NCBI RefSeq assembly: GCF_000004075.3
Contig: NC_026661.2
Coordinates: 19,682,307 to 19,746,306, forward strand
DNA length: 64,000 nucleotides
Origin: Cucumis sativus
Taxonomy: Eukaryota; Streptophyta; Magnoliopsida; Cucurbitales; Cucurbitaceae
Reading direction: 5' to 3'
Below, piece by piece: positions 24,001-36,815 of the stretch; position 1 is the stretch's first letter; each line of letters opens with the position of its first letter. The notes beneath the pieces were generated by a model. The model was given only the letters and a program-made list of their open reading frames with translations. It searched no databases and was not told the origin of the DNA. A program made the translations under genes and the position numbers.

Positions 24001-27000
24001 GAAAAAGATTGTATTTTTCTCGAAAAAATAAATAAATAAAAGGGTGGTCCACTCTATGTTCATGGCCTCATTTTATCTTATTTTATTTTTCTTGCTGGCC
24101 AAACATGTTTTTATGTCAGAAACACTATTCAAGAAAAATAAAATAAAATTCAGAAAAGAAAAACAAAGTTAAAGATATATATATACACACATATTGACGT
24201 GAATTATACTGTAGAATTTAGTATATAAATTCAACGAAAGTATGATCATATTCAAATATCAAAAGAACAGAAAAAATAATCACTGTTTTTCCATTAAAAT
24301 GAAATTTTTACCATTTTTGAGAAGTATACATATTTTCCATAGAAGCAGAGAAGCTATTCTAGTTGGCAGAGAGCATGTTACAGAGATTAGGAATATCCCA
24401 AGGAACCATAAAGGGAAAACTATTATTTTTCTAAGAAATGGCATTTAAAAGGAAAAATACTTGAGAAAAATAAACAAATAAAGGAAAGGAAAGGAAGAGT
24501 AAAGGCAATTAAATTCAGTTGAGGTGAGACTGAGAGACAGGACATGAAGCATCAGAAGAACAAAATATAAAATAAAGCTTTTGTTTCTAAACTTAAGTCT
24601 TTATTTAATCCCTCACATGTTCTTATAACTTTAGGGTATGCCAATATATTCGTAACATGACCACGGTTCTAGTTTCGAAACTCTCTACTATATTTATAGA
24701 TCTCATCGTAATTAAATATAAACTTTTATTATCGAAAATAGGTTCATAAAACTACATTGCTAGTATTATAAAATCAATAAATAAGGAACATACGACGTAA
24801 AATAATCAAAAATAACAATGCGTTGGATAACTCGTACTTGGTCATTGGAAGCATCGTTTAACAGAGATAGAGAGCAATAAAGAATTAAATATTGAAGGTA
24901 ATATATCATAAGTTAATAAACTGACTTGTAGTAAACAGAAAAGAAAGAAAGAAAGAGAAATAATGCATTGGTACAACTTAGACGGTACAAAATAAAATGA
25001 TGTGTTAGAAACAAAAGAAACAGAAGTGCTTTTGAATTTTTAGTTATTACCAAAACAAAGTTTCTAAAGTCTCTGATTCTTCTGATTCTGAATCTTATCC
25101 TTCTTCTCATCTCTTCTTTCTTTCTCTCTCTTTGTAGTTTTTCTTTTTCTTGTTTTAATAAATCACTTCTCTCACTGTTTTTTTGGCCCATCAAATCCAA
25201 AATACACACTAAAGAATGATATTATTTTACTAAAGTAAATTTTCATACCTGTATGTATTTATTTTCGTTATCGAAATCGGAAGTATAGAAACTAAAATTT
25301 AAGAAAATTGATTGGATGAGAAATGATATTTTAACGTATAAAGGTGAAAAAGGAAAAAAGAGGATAAGATTTTAGGAATAGTTTAATGAAAAATGTGTTT
25401 GTGTGTTTGAAATTTGGTGATGTAAAAGTGGAAGTAGTTGACAGTACCCAAAAAACAATTGCCTTGTCTTGTTGTATCTTAGCCTTTGCCTTTGCCTTTG
25501 CATTGTTTTGTTTATGTCTTCTCCCAATAACCCCTATCTCCTTCCTTTCCCTATTTCTTTACTATTTCATTCTTTTGGGGGAATGTTTTTAGCTGTGTCT
25601 CCTTTCCTTTTTCTTCTTTACTTTTATTTTCATATACTCCCAAATCTACTGTCATTTACCCAACTCTCTGTTCTTCATTCCTATCTTCTTCATTTCCATC
25701 TTTACATGCAATGGGTTCGTAACACAACCCTCTACTAATCTCACATAAGATTACGAGTTGTAGAAGTATATTGAGTTTTAGTAGGTGATTGTGATGAATT
25801 GGATTCTCATTCACTCTAAACAACAAGACATTATACGTAATTAACTCGATGATGTTTTAATGGCTTTATTGAGTAAGATTTTCTCGTTGAAGATGTGTTG
25901 TATGTTGAAAACTTAGTTAATACTTATGTTTCTTGTCACGTATCGAGAGAGGAGAATAACTTATGACTTTATTTCACGATGATTTTTTTATTTATTTAGA
26001 AAGATGGTTTTCTAGATAGCATTCTCCCCCTCGTCCACAACGAGTTGGTTAGGGATCAGAGTAATTAGTTTGTGCTACTATTACTATTTGTTGACTAAAA
26101 TAGCAAGACATTTATTGTACACCCATGCATGACGTTTGTTTGACCGCTAGGTCAACAACCCTAATTTCATACTCCCTCTATGTATTATAATAGGTCATAT
26201 AAACATACTTTTAAATGTAATTTGGATCTATTAACTTTAATGATAAATTTATAGTGTGAACAAATAAAATATGGTATTACTTACTTAAATACTCTAAATA
26301 GTATTCCTATAGTGTTCTGTGGTTGTTATTTGGTCATGAATTAAGTGTTTTTCTTTTAAGAATTCTAAAACGAGGTGTGAAAAAAACTTTATAGACAAAA
26401 AGTAGACTTATTAATCACTGCCTAAGCTTTTTTTTTTTTTTCTTATAACAATGTTTGAAATTTCTTTTGAATGTTTAATATTAAAACTTGCTCACTTAGC
26501 TAAGCATAAGAACAAAAGGTATTTTGAATAATAGATATTTGGTAAGTAAAATGATGAGATATTTGCTCTCAACATCATCATTATCTCCTACCTCCACACC
26601 TTCTAAGCAAAGTGTTAACCAAAACCCAATAGCTTAAAATAAAAACCTACTCCCTAATTATTAAAACATATATAAAAATATCACCGCTATAATATATACC
26701 GTCGTTTATGATATATACACCTAATTATCCACCGAACATACCATATTAAATTGTTTCCAAATCCTTACGTTCAACACATTCATTTCTCTCTCTTCGTAGG
26801 TTACCAAACAATCAAACATATCAACGATGGTCTCCACGTCACCAACGTAAACTCAATTCGATTTGAAATTTAAATAATATTTGAAAGAAAATGGAAAACA
26901 AATATGGGATTTGTGAAAAATGGGTCAGAGTCATAATCATATTTCCATGTGAAAGAAAGAAAGAAAAAAAAAAAGAGTAAAAATTGTTAGGCAAAAAGGA

Positions 27001-29380
27001 CCACTACAAAACCTTGCTCCCAAGCAACGAATTAATTCTTTTGCCCTTTTTTCTAAAATATATTTATTGTTTTTTATCTTTCTAATTATTATATTAAAAC
27101 CCAATTAATTTATTGTTTGCTCATTTCAGAAATTGGGAGAAAAAATTAAAAAAGTTGGTCAACAATTTTACAAAAATAAAATTGAAAAGAAGAAAAAGGG
27201 GAATTGTTCCAAAGACAGATTCTATTTAATTTGATTGAGTCAACCCCGCTGATGTTGGGGATTAGTTTCTCATAATTATGTTATTACTTCTAAGTTTGTT
27301 AATTAACTACATCTCATTGTACTTATTGATTAATTAAACTATTTCAAACTACACTTACTTCATTTACTTTTTAATTCAAATATCTACCGTGTAATCCATA
27401 GTAAATTTTTAACATAAATGCATGTTCGTAGTTTGTTTTTTTTTTTGTTTTTTTTTTATTCGGCTAAAATTTAACTTTTTGTTTGCTTTGGAATTATTTT
27501 CAAACAAATGATTTTTTTCTAAAAAATATTCAATTATTGGAGATAATAATACTATATACACAACATATAATTGAAATATCAAATTCGTCGTGATTTTTAA
27601 AAGTTAAAATTTTAAATATTAAAACATTTGGATGTAAGATTTAAAAAGTTGTAGAGTTAATCGAGATCTAAGGACTTTATATATATACAAAAAAGAAAAT
27701 TAAAACTATATAGAAAAAAGACTTGGTCTAGGTGGAGAGAGGGTTGTAAGGTAGATTTAGTACTAGAATAACTAACAATTTCGATAATATGTGGAGAAGC
27801 AAAGTTCATCCAACCTTAATGAAGTGGTTTAGTGAATAGAGAGAAAAGATTTTGGTAATGTAAAAATTGGAAAATCTCCATACCATAAGTTATTTATTTA
27901 TTTATTATATAATAATAATAATTGGAGAAATATTGAAGAGGTAAGTAACAAAGAGATGATTTGAAGGGTTGGGATAATGAATGAAAAGAAAAGGAAGGGG
28001 GAAATGGGATTCCCTATAAAATCTTTATAGAGACGTAAAATCAAACAAAAGAAACTGTCCAACTTGTTAGAGGACAAGACCAAAGCAAAAGGATGAGAAT
28101 TGAGAATTGAGAATTGAGAATTGAGAAGAAGCTTTTTTATTACCAAACCATATTATTGTTTCTTTCTCCCCCTCGGACCCACTCTCTTACCTCTTTCTCT
28201 TTTTTTTTAACATATTTCTCTTTCTTTCTTTTTACCCAACCAAGCCACACAAAAATATATTTGTATAATCATCTACATTATTATTATTATTATTACCAAC
28301 ATAATCAAACCTCTTATAAAGGTTGATAGTACAATTACAGTATCAATTCAATTATATTTATTTTAAAACTTTTGTACTGATAATTAGAGTATCTATTCAT
28401 TGGGTCATACTCATTTAACTTAAAATGTCACCTTAAACTTCAATATTAATTTATAAAGTGATACAACATGATCAAATTTTATTGATAAAATGTTTGTCTC
28501 AAGATTAATGAATTATTAAACTTAGAAGTGTATAGAAATATTCGGGTTAACAACAAAATTAACTCGATTGGTTATCCTAACCTAATTCAAAAAATTCGAG
28601 TTGAACCAAATTGAATTGGCATATTGATTTTTTTTTTCTTTTTATTTATAGTTTATTTTAGGTTTATATATATATACACACACGCATATACATACACATA
28701 ATCGAGTTGGGACAAGTCAATTCACCTACGGTTTGAGTTACTTTTAGATTTATATATATACACGCACATAATAGAGTAATCTAGGTCAATCTAGTTATCG
28801 ATTTTTTTAATAAGAATTATAGAGTTATTGAATGGTCTCTTTTGGCATTAAGTTTAGGTGGGCTACCAAATTTTGAATAGAATACAAAAATTACTACATT
28901 TATCTTTCCAAATTATGTTTGAAGATACTAATAATAGATTTGTTTTTACCCTTTCTTGCAAAGGACATTTTCTTCATCTTTTAGGAGCGTTTTTGTAACT
29001 ACAATTTTAACTCGTAGTCAATCAGTTAGAAATAAAAGGCAAATCTATATAATTCTACTTGATGTTCATAAACATAATCTACATTATATGAGTAGGTAAA
29101 TCAATCATTTGTGATTCTGTGATATACAGATTCATTTCCTAACGATTCTTTAATTGAAATGCTAATTCTCCATCGCTCAAATGAACTGAATGAAGAAACT
29201 TTATTGAATGGTGATATGATTATAAGCTAAGGACACTTTTTCTGGTACCCATAATCTCATCTCGAAAAACATAAAACCCCTTTTGACCCTCTTGCTAGGG
29301 AAAGACTACAAAATACATAAACCTTAAACCCTTCTCTTCAACTTGCTCTATTATTTTTAAGCTTTCAACAGCTAGCCAGA
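24001..29380. other. Long gene-free AT-rich stretch
   Basis: No convincing gene, RNA gene or intact mobile element. It contains poly-pyrimidine stretches (25060-25160, 25490-25700), a heptanucleotide repeat at 28095-28125, a (TTA)n run near 28277-28295 and TA/CA repeats near 28665-28690. Around 28560-28620 phrases such as 'cctaacctaattcaaaaaat' look like remnants of a dispersed repeat. Confidence 0.5.
28095..28125 (+). repeat. Heptanucleotide microsatellite (GAATTGA)n
   Basis: About four perfect copies of a 7-base unit (gagaatt/gaattga) lie in a row. The unit length is unusual and copy number is likely to vary between individuals. Confidence 0.85.
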
Positions 29381-29382
29381 GT

Positions 29383-30117
29383 TCACTTTTCCCGACTCTC
29401 GCAAGTCTCAAGCCCATTAACAACCGAGGGGGGCCTAAACACACTAAGTGCTCTATAAACTCTTTCTCCACTATAAAAATGAAAGCCTACAAATTTGCTT
29501 CTTGCGATGAGACCAAAGTTGCCACATGACAACAAATCACGCCTATCTATCTTTACCCAATCATAACAAAAATCCTTCATATCAATCACAAATCTATCTA
29601 TACTCGAAAGTGCCAATAAAACAAGAAGATTTTCCATAACCAAATGACATGACTAGAAATTTTTTTTGTCTATGTTTTCCTTGGTGGAATCGTACATGAA
29701 TATTGTCCAAGCACAAGTCTTTGCTCTAAGGGCAACCTTGTTGACCCCCAAATGGCCTCCACATGGAAACATCATAATCATGGCTAGAAAAGGAGACCAG
29801 CCCTTGGGAAGGCTATATTCATCGAGAGGTGATAAGGTAAAAATTTGCCACCCACCTGTCTTTCCAGTCTGCTCTAAGGAGTAAACATTGGACCAATCCC
29901 TCATTATCCAAGGAGCTTGGTCAATAAAAATTCCCCAATAATCACCAACTTTACACCTAAAACCTCTGACAAAGAGATCTCTACCCCACAAAATGCTCCT
30001 CTAGATGAAAAGGGTGCTCGCCTATGGGGCCATAAGGAAGCCCCATCCACGAAATACTTATCCATCAAGATTTTAGTGACAAAGCCATTAGGCTCTCAAA
30101 AAATATTCAAGCTGTAA
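29383..30117 (-). pseudogene. Decayed coding fragment, probably repeat-derived
   Basis: On the minus strand this block has protein-like composition in more than one frame, for example GASLWPHRRAP and GKTGGWQIFTLSPLDEYS followed by PKGWSPFLAM, rich in Trp and Gly and unlike the AT-rich noise around it. It has no start, no introns and is interrupted several times. I do not recognise the family; a retroelement origin is the likeliest guess because it lies alone in gene-poor DNA. It sits about 250 bases beyond the 3' end of LSM2 and is not part of it. Confidence 0.4.
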
Positions 30118-30364
30118 TTAGCTCAAAGGGGTTGGTTGAAAAAATAACTTAATTCTATATTAGTCAGTTTATCTTGAAGTGCCCATATCTAATCTATATA
30201 CTTTCAACAAATTTAAAAAGAAGTATACGTTGTTAGAAGGCTAAAAGAACTTCATACTATTGATTTGTTTACAACTTAGTCTCTTTTAGCATCTACTAGA
30301 AGGCTAAAAATTGCATTCCAATACTTTCCATGTAATTCCATGCAAACTTACAAACTAAGTGACA

Positions 30365-31412
30365 TTAGCCACCTCGAGCCTCGCGTCTGGTGGCATCATG
30401 CAACAACTCGACATCAACACCATCTGGTGGAAGTTGAACATATCTCACCACTGATCCCCTGATGAAACAGTTTCTCACAGAAAGCTGAAGACAGAATTTG
30501 AACTCCATAAGTTTAATGACCACCAACAAAAAATTACATGTTCAGCTGACAAAATGTGAAATAATTGACTTAACATCATGGAAAAACAAGAATCTATACC
30601 ATTCCTAAAATAATCAACAACCAACATCTGTCTTTCCACTACCATCTTCATAAAGTAGTTTGCAAAAAAATTGTTTCTCTTTTCAGAATTTAACTAAGAA
30701 TTGAGGTGTTTCTTTACAATATGGGAAATCTATAGCAAGGACATGGAAAGAGAACAAGAGAAAACATGAAGATAACTCAAATAGAAACCCCGTTACCCTC
30801 CCCTTCAAATCATCAAATAAAAACAACAACAACAATGTCAATGACTCAATGGTTAAGACATCTTTATTTCTCTAGAGAGAATCTTCTAATTAAATGAATC
30901 AAAGTAACCTTAATACAAAAGAAGCAGAAATGAAAAGGGGTGCCTATGAGAAATGGTAAACAAAGAAAAACAAAATCAAAGTTGGCCTCGCCTCAAGTGT
31001 AGAAAATCAAAATAATTGATCAAATATATTGCATAAATATAAACACGTCTGGATACCATATGAGGGTATTTTTCCTGATCAACAACCCTGGTGTTTTCCA
31101 GTTTGATGTTGAGATACTGATCTACAGAATGCAGAGTTCCTCTAATTGCTAGGTCGTTCTTCAACTCAACTGTCACCTCTCTGCCCACCAAATCCTTGAA
31201 GTACGAGAAAAACAACTGACAAACAAAACGCAAATCAAATCAAAATCCACATACATAAACCAAATATTGAAAAAACCGTGAAGGCCAGGTTAAAGACACG
31301 AGAAGAAAAAACAAAAAAAAGAAGCAACAAGCAACAACTTGAGCACCTAAAGTAAGATAAACAGTAACGAAAACTTAAAAGACAGAAACCAGTATGTAAA
31401 TGGAGTTACCAT
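30365..31412 (-). CDS. LSM2: Sm-like protein LSM2
   Basis: Three coding exons (31412-31410, 31215-31057, 30484-30365) give 93 residues, the exact usual length. LSM2 is a subunit of the LSM1-7 ring (cytoplasmic mRNA decay after decapping) and the LSM2-8 ring (nuclear, binds the 3' end of U6 snRNA). The Sm1 motif (LVGREVTVELKNDLAIRGTL, with SVDQYLNIKL) and Sm2 motif (NCFIRGSVVRYVQLP) are complete, and the tail is the basic LLHDATRREARGG. The first coding exon contributes only the ATG: the start codon is followed at once by the donor GTAACT, and exon 2 begins TTGTTTTTC (Leu-Phe-Phe). The leader directly before the ATG has no other ATG, and a candidate acceptor (CAACAG, ending 31470) suggests it is itself spliced to an upstream non-coding exon near 32115-32205. 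Confidence 0.96.
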
Positions 31413-32114
31413 TTTCACTAGAGGTTTGAGGTGATAGCCTTCAGTCTATCTACGCGTGAAGATCAACGACTGTTGAAGGTTGAAATGTCGTCCGAGCTAT
31501 CAATTGGGAAAACACGCCTTTTTGGATTTAGAGAATAAAAGATAATCTATATCTGTACAATAGATGATCTTAGAAAAAACACTTTCAGTTTTAATGAATT
31601 ATTATAGCGTTAAAATAAATTGTTTGTAAACGATACATATTATGGCAAATTATCATCGTGTTAAATGCATAAATTTATTAATCATTATTTACTCCATCGA
31701 AGCATGCCACCAGTTGAAGTCCAGTGTCTATATATAAATCTAATACATTATAATCAAAACCTGCTAAATTATCCCCCAAAAAAAAAACACCGAATTCATC
31801 TGTGAGTGGTTTTGAATGGACAAAAATGCAAGACAATGAAAATGGGAAATGCAGTCAAGGTTAGAAAATAAATGAAAGAAAGTGCAAGAACAACAAGAAA
31901 TACGAGGTAATCAAACACTAGGCAAGAGTTTAGAGATCATACCCAAAACATTTGATCTTCACAGTATTATGAAATATCAAAATGCCATAACAAATAAGGA
32001 ATGGGTTTTACAAAAGACGAACCGCTAAAAAAGTGAATATATCAAGAACTAACGGATCTGAGTAAGAAATTGAAAGAGAGATAGTGGTTGTGAAAGATAG
32101 ATAAAGGAGTGTAC

Positions 32115-32210
32115 CTTGAGTGAAAACCGATGGTTACGGTGGCGCGTTGGCAGAAATGAAATCTTTCTGGCGGAAAGAACGGTTTTGTCTTACGAACAGT
32201 TTTAGGGTTC
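32115..32210 (-). other. Probable non-coding first exon of LSM2
   Basis: Read on the minus strand, this GC-richer block begins at a telo-box (AACCCTAAA, 32201-32209), contains no ATG, and ends at a good donor (CACTCAAG|GTACAC). With site II elements just upstream it is well placed to be the 5' untranslated exon of LSM2. It would splice to the acceptor near 31470. This is inferred; no transcript was seen. Confidence 0.5.
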
Positions 32211-32253
32211 TATGGAGACGCCAACGATGAGTCGCAATTCTCGGGTAATAGAA

Positions 32254-32279
32254 TGGGCCGATATTGGGCCGGTTGGGCC
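32254..32279 (-). promoter_or_regulatory. Three site II elements in the LSM2 promoter
   Basis: TGGGCC occurs three times (32254-32259, 32265-32270, 32274-32279) within 26 bases. Together with the telo-box about 45 bases nearer the gene this is the site II plus telo-box arrangement known from plant ribosomal-protein and other growth-linked housekeeping genes. Confidence 0.65.
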
Positions 32280-33812
32280 TATATTAAAACCTTTACCCAT
32301 AGATGATTGCGGAAAATGTTTTTTTAAAAAAAACTTTTTTTATTTAATTGACTTTTTTTTTTGCCCCTCCCCAAATTTTGTCATTTCATCGAATTAATTT
32401 TTTAATATTTTTTATATCCACGAGTTTCTAGGTCTCGACTAATTTCAACCAACATCCCATTTTGGTGTCAAGGAAACCCCTAGAAAACTTTTTAATTTGG
32501 TTCATATATTTCAATTTTTACACTTTTAAATACGATGTGATATTAGATACTCATCTTTTGTCTTTAGTGGTAATATCTATTGACTCATTTAACACAACTA
32601 CAATCGATCATGTTCAACTTTTTTTTTATTGCATTTAGAAAAAATTTAAATTTTACTTTGTAGTTATTTTAACTAATTAACAAACACTAATGTGAATATT
32701 AAGGAAAGAATATAAATTTAAAGTGATACAAAACTTTGACCTGGAGAGTGAAATTGTATCCTTTTGAAACTTGTATACCAAATTGAAATCAAACTCAAAA
32801 TTTGTGAACCTCAAACACGAACTATTAGAAATTGAAACCTTAAACGTAGAATGAGCTATAATTACATGTATCGTTTACTTGAAATCGAAGACCGAAACAC
32901 CTATAAATTCTTAAATACATTATATATATATATAATGTTTAGGATTATAATTGGCGTGGAAAAGAAATAGAAATGGAGTTTGTAAACAGGTGAAGTAGGT
33001 ATTGGGTAACTATACAATTTCAATGCTTTGTTTTGTACATTGGAAAAATGTATGGCCCATGGACCCATCTCCCACCATCCCCTATCCTTCCATTCACTTC
33101 TTTTTCATCTCACTTTCTTCTCTATTTTACACTCTTTTTAACCATAAACTTTGAAACTAAACTATTCAACATAAGAGATATATTATTAATTAAAGAGAAA
33201 GTTACGTGCTCATTGGATTCAATTCATTATTCAACATCTGATAATCTTAGTAATCTCATGTATTTCTTCTTTGATTTCTTTGATCTGACTACATCATCCT
33301 TACTTGTCTTAAACTACTTTCAAAACTAAAATCTATCTCCACAAATCATCACAAAATCTTTTTCTCCTCGTTCAAATGTTTCAAGGGACCACCCAACAAA
33401 AGACTACTCTAGGTTAAGTATACTTAAATTTGAACCTCATATGATTGAGCTACAAAAAGAAAAATCTAACTTGTTAGTATGGATAGTAAATCTTTCTAAC
33501 TATGTTTTCGTATCCACATAATCTCTCCTTTTTAGATGTGATCTCGATTCATGTATCTTTTCTAAACTCATATGTTACAACCAAGTTTCTTATTTAGTTT
33601 AGATAACGTTGTTCAGTTTGATGATAGGTTTATATTTAGTCATAAACTTTTATTTAATATTGTTATTTTTCACAATTTTTTCTAATGTCTAGTATTATGT
33701 GTTAGTCAGCTGTCATACTGAAGTCATTAAAGAACATGAATTTTTCCTCTAAAGATTATCCTGGTTCAGTATTTCATTTATGTAATTGTTGTACTAAAAA
33801 CAATCTATAGAC

Positions 33813-33886
33813 GAAATATTTTTCAGTTAAAAATTTAAAGTTAAAAGTGAAATATTTTTTTCAGTTAAAAATTTAAAGTTAAAAGT
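33813..33886 (+). repeat. 36/38-bp tandem duplication
   Basis: Copies at 33813-33848 and 33849-33886 both begin 'gaaatattttt', continue 'cagttaaaaatttaaagtta' and differ only by two T in a T run. Confidence 0.85.
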
Positions 33887-36314
33887 TGATATGAGCTTTT
33901 GAAACACATAGCATAAATTTTGAAAATAATTTTGAGATGTCCACTTAAATATAAGTTAAATGATTAAAATATACTATCTCAATACATCAATAAGTTAAAT
34001 GTTGAAATTTATGTACCAAAAATAATATGATTGTATTTGAAGAAGAAAACAAAAGTAAATTTTAGAGGTGCAATTTTATGATAAGAAGAATATTAATGTA
34101 GACATAAGTAATTTGGAGCATCTATTATATGATATTGTTTAACTTTTTGCAAGTATTATTTGGAGAATAATAATCCTCATGGATTAAACTTTATAGGCAT
34201 TGGTAGAAGTGACAAATTGAATTATTTTATTTTAATTTAGAAACTTTCTAAATTCAATGATTAGCTTTAATCAATCTCTTCTTCAATATCATTTTCTTGT
34301 TTCCCCCAATCATATCATTTCCAAATCATTTCACCTGCTAAACTCAATCATCATTATTCTACCCGCCATGCTTTTGTTTTTGACCCATTTTTCAATTTTC
34401 ATAAGAATACATAATTTAGGTCGCATCTACCAAACCATGATGAAAATGAATGTAATCGTAATAAAATTCTATTGACAAATCAATGAAAACGAGCTTGAAT
34501 CGTAATCGTAATTTGATTGTTTTTTATCGATCACGTATACTTAAAGTTATGAATTTTGTAAAATGTATTGTTATTATTACCGTTATTTCTATCTTTGAGG
34601 GTCAAGCAACATCGATACCGATAACAATAATGATTGTTGTAATGGTAATTATATCGGATAGAACGTAATTATAATTTAGGGAGTAATCGAATTAATTAAG
34701 CACCACTCTCAACTCATCACTTCGGATTGAGTTATTTCATTAGAGATTTGGATGGGAAACCTAATGTTTCATTACAAATTGTACAACACAAGTAATCAAA
34801 CGAGAGTCAATAATTTTGTATTCTCTTGTTCATCTATTACGTTTCCACCAAAGTATGAACGTGACGTAGGTTTTAAGAAAAAATTGTTATATAAGAACAT
34901 ATATCATAAAAACAAAATCTTTTATACTAATAGCTAATACATCATATTGACAAGTACATTAAACTAGTTTTGTAATTTCATTATAAAATATCAATATAGA
35001 CTTTTTGATAGCAAATTATAATCTTCCTTAAAATTGAATCTGTTTACATTGTCATGATAGTGTGGGTCTAAATTTGCATAGATTTTGTTTTTGATTTTAT
35101 CAAAAAAAGAGGACTACATATAAGTGAATATCTAATTCTTACATACTATATTTGAATTCCAAACAAAAGAAAAATATGTGTGTAAGTTAATCAGAAAACA
35201 ATGTTATGGAAGGTTTTGTGGGACTATTGGTATAGATTATAGATCCATTTTGTGCCACAAATTAACTATAGGGTATATCCTATATGATTTGTGTGTATGA
35301 AGTGGGAGATAAGAAGTCGTTGTCCTAAAAAATTATGTTCGTTTTAGAGCTATCTTTTTTTTATCCAACCCAATTTTATTATAAAAAAAAGCTATTTTTT
35401 TTATAAAAAAAATTTACGTGAAGTTATTGTAAAATTTTAGTTTCTTTTGTTATTATGGATAGAAGAATGACGGTAAAATGATGTTTATAAATGGAAAACT
35501 GTCAGAAATGACAAATTTGATAAAATATTGCGACGATGACAATGAGCGATTTCAAATGGTATTTTAAAATTTTAGGTTGATGTTTGAATTGTGGTAAAAA
35601 GTTGGAGTGGATTAGAAGGAATATAAGGGTGAGAAAAGTAGTTTTAGTGGAAGTGCTTTGGAGACATACTACCATGACGGTTGATTATTTGAAATTGTTT
35701 GACATTTACCTTTTGTGTTTCTATTATTGGGCATTATATATTCTATCTCAATTCCACACCATTCAATAATTCCTCTAGATATTTTTATTCTCCAACACTG
35801 CATATAACCTCTAAAAATTCCCTTCAACCAAAAACAAAAACTATCCTAAATGCTTTATTTGGTCTAGAAACGAAGTATCGAATAAATCGATTATTGTGTT
35901 TGACAATGACAAATCTATAACTTGTGTCAGAATCTCAGTACTAAATTGTTCCCGATCCTTTATCATCACTTATGTAGACTAGTGTTCGAGCTAGGAATGA
36001 TTGAAATTAAGTGAATATATACTTTTACTCGGACTCGAAGAATGAAATTAGAGAAAGGCATTACCAAAAACTTGGAGTGTTCTTCAAGAACTCAACTCAA
36101 GCAACCATTTATAAGAACAAACCTTTCGTATCTAAATTAAATACATAAAATGGCTTCGAATTGATAGGGATTAAACACTTGTAAATCTTTCAATGTGAGA
36201 CCAAAGGAAAAGGCTAGTTTTATGACTTCATTGTTATTATATTCAAAGTGATTGACGAGTTATTGTTCCAACAAACAAAAGTCTCTAATAGTAATTTTTT
36301 ATATATGTAAAAAT

Positions 36315-36385
36315 TAATATAATTCAACTGACATAATTTGTGTTTCGTTATTGACTTTGAAGTCATAGATTCAATTCCACTCACA
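36315..36385 (+). repeat. tRNA-derived SINE-like head
   Basis: A box-A-like 'attcaactgacataatt' is followed about 45 bases on by a box-B-like 'agattcaattccac'. The wording between them (a 'ttgactttgaagtcat' segment) is typical of short tRNA-derived elements in dicots. There is no acceptor stem, so it is not a tRNA gene. Confidence 0.4.
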
Positions 36386-36744
36386 CTTCCTATTCCTATC
36401 CTACACGTGTAGAAAAAATAAATAGAAGTCATTCTCAATGTTCAAATTTTAATCTATTTTTTTTTAATAAAACTATCATTTTCATTATTTTTGGAATTTG
36501 ACTTTAAATACAAAATATACCCATGAAAGATGAAAACCAAAGTCATAAGAGTTGTGTGAAGACAAATTAAAAAACAAAAATCTATAAACACGTATGAAAA
36601 CTAATCAAACAAAAAAAAACCACATAGAATATAAATATACGAGACTAATTAATAGTAAGAGTAGATTGCATGAACTACTCATAGAGTATGGTCGTAACTA
36701 TACATATTATACTCTCAAACTTATGCATTTTCTTTTGTCAAAGT

Positions 36745-36815
36745 GAGTTTAGCTCAGCAATAATTGACACGATCTTTCATTCTAGAGATTGAAGGTTCGA
36801 TTTTTCATGCTTAGT
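36745..36815 (+). repeat. tRNA-derived SINE-like head
   Basis: Box-A-like 'tttagctcagcaataattg' and box-B-like 'gaaggttcgattttt' lie about 45 bases apart. This is the best preserved of the three SINE-like heads in the window. Ends and target duplications were not resolved. Confidence 0.4.

Larger units (their letters stand above)
32300..36730. other. Gene-free AT-rich stretch (left part of a 12-kb desert)
   Basis: No gene is supported. The segment 32495-32830 has the same decayed repeat phrasing as 2595 and 19690. A tandem duplication lies at 33813-33886. The segment 34450-34860 has repeated 'gtaatcgtaat' and 'aagtaatcaaacgag' phrases that could be a decayed MITE, but no clean terminal inverted repeats were found. 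SINE-like heads lie at 36315-36385 and 36745-36815. Confidence 0.5.

Noticed and set aside
26170-26200. A Stowaway-like terminus ('tactccctctatgtatt')
   Set aside because: No matching inverted end was found downstream and no TA target duplication pair, so a MITE cannot be supported.
34450-34860. A possible MITE built on 'gtaatcgtaat' phrases
   Set aside because: Some complementary words occur, but no clean terminal inverted repeats or target duplication could be placed.
36745-36815. A tRNA gene
   Set aside because: Box-A-like and box-B-like words are present but no acceptor or anticodon stem can be formed.
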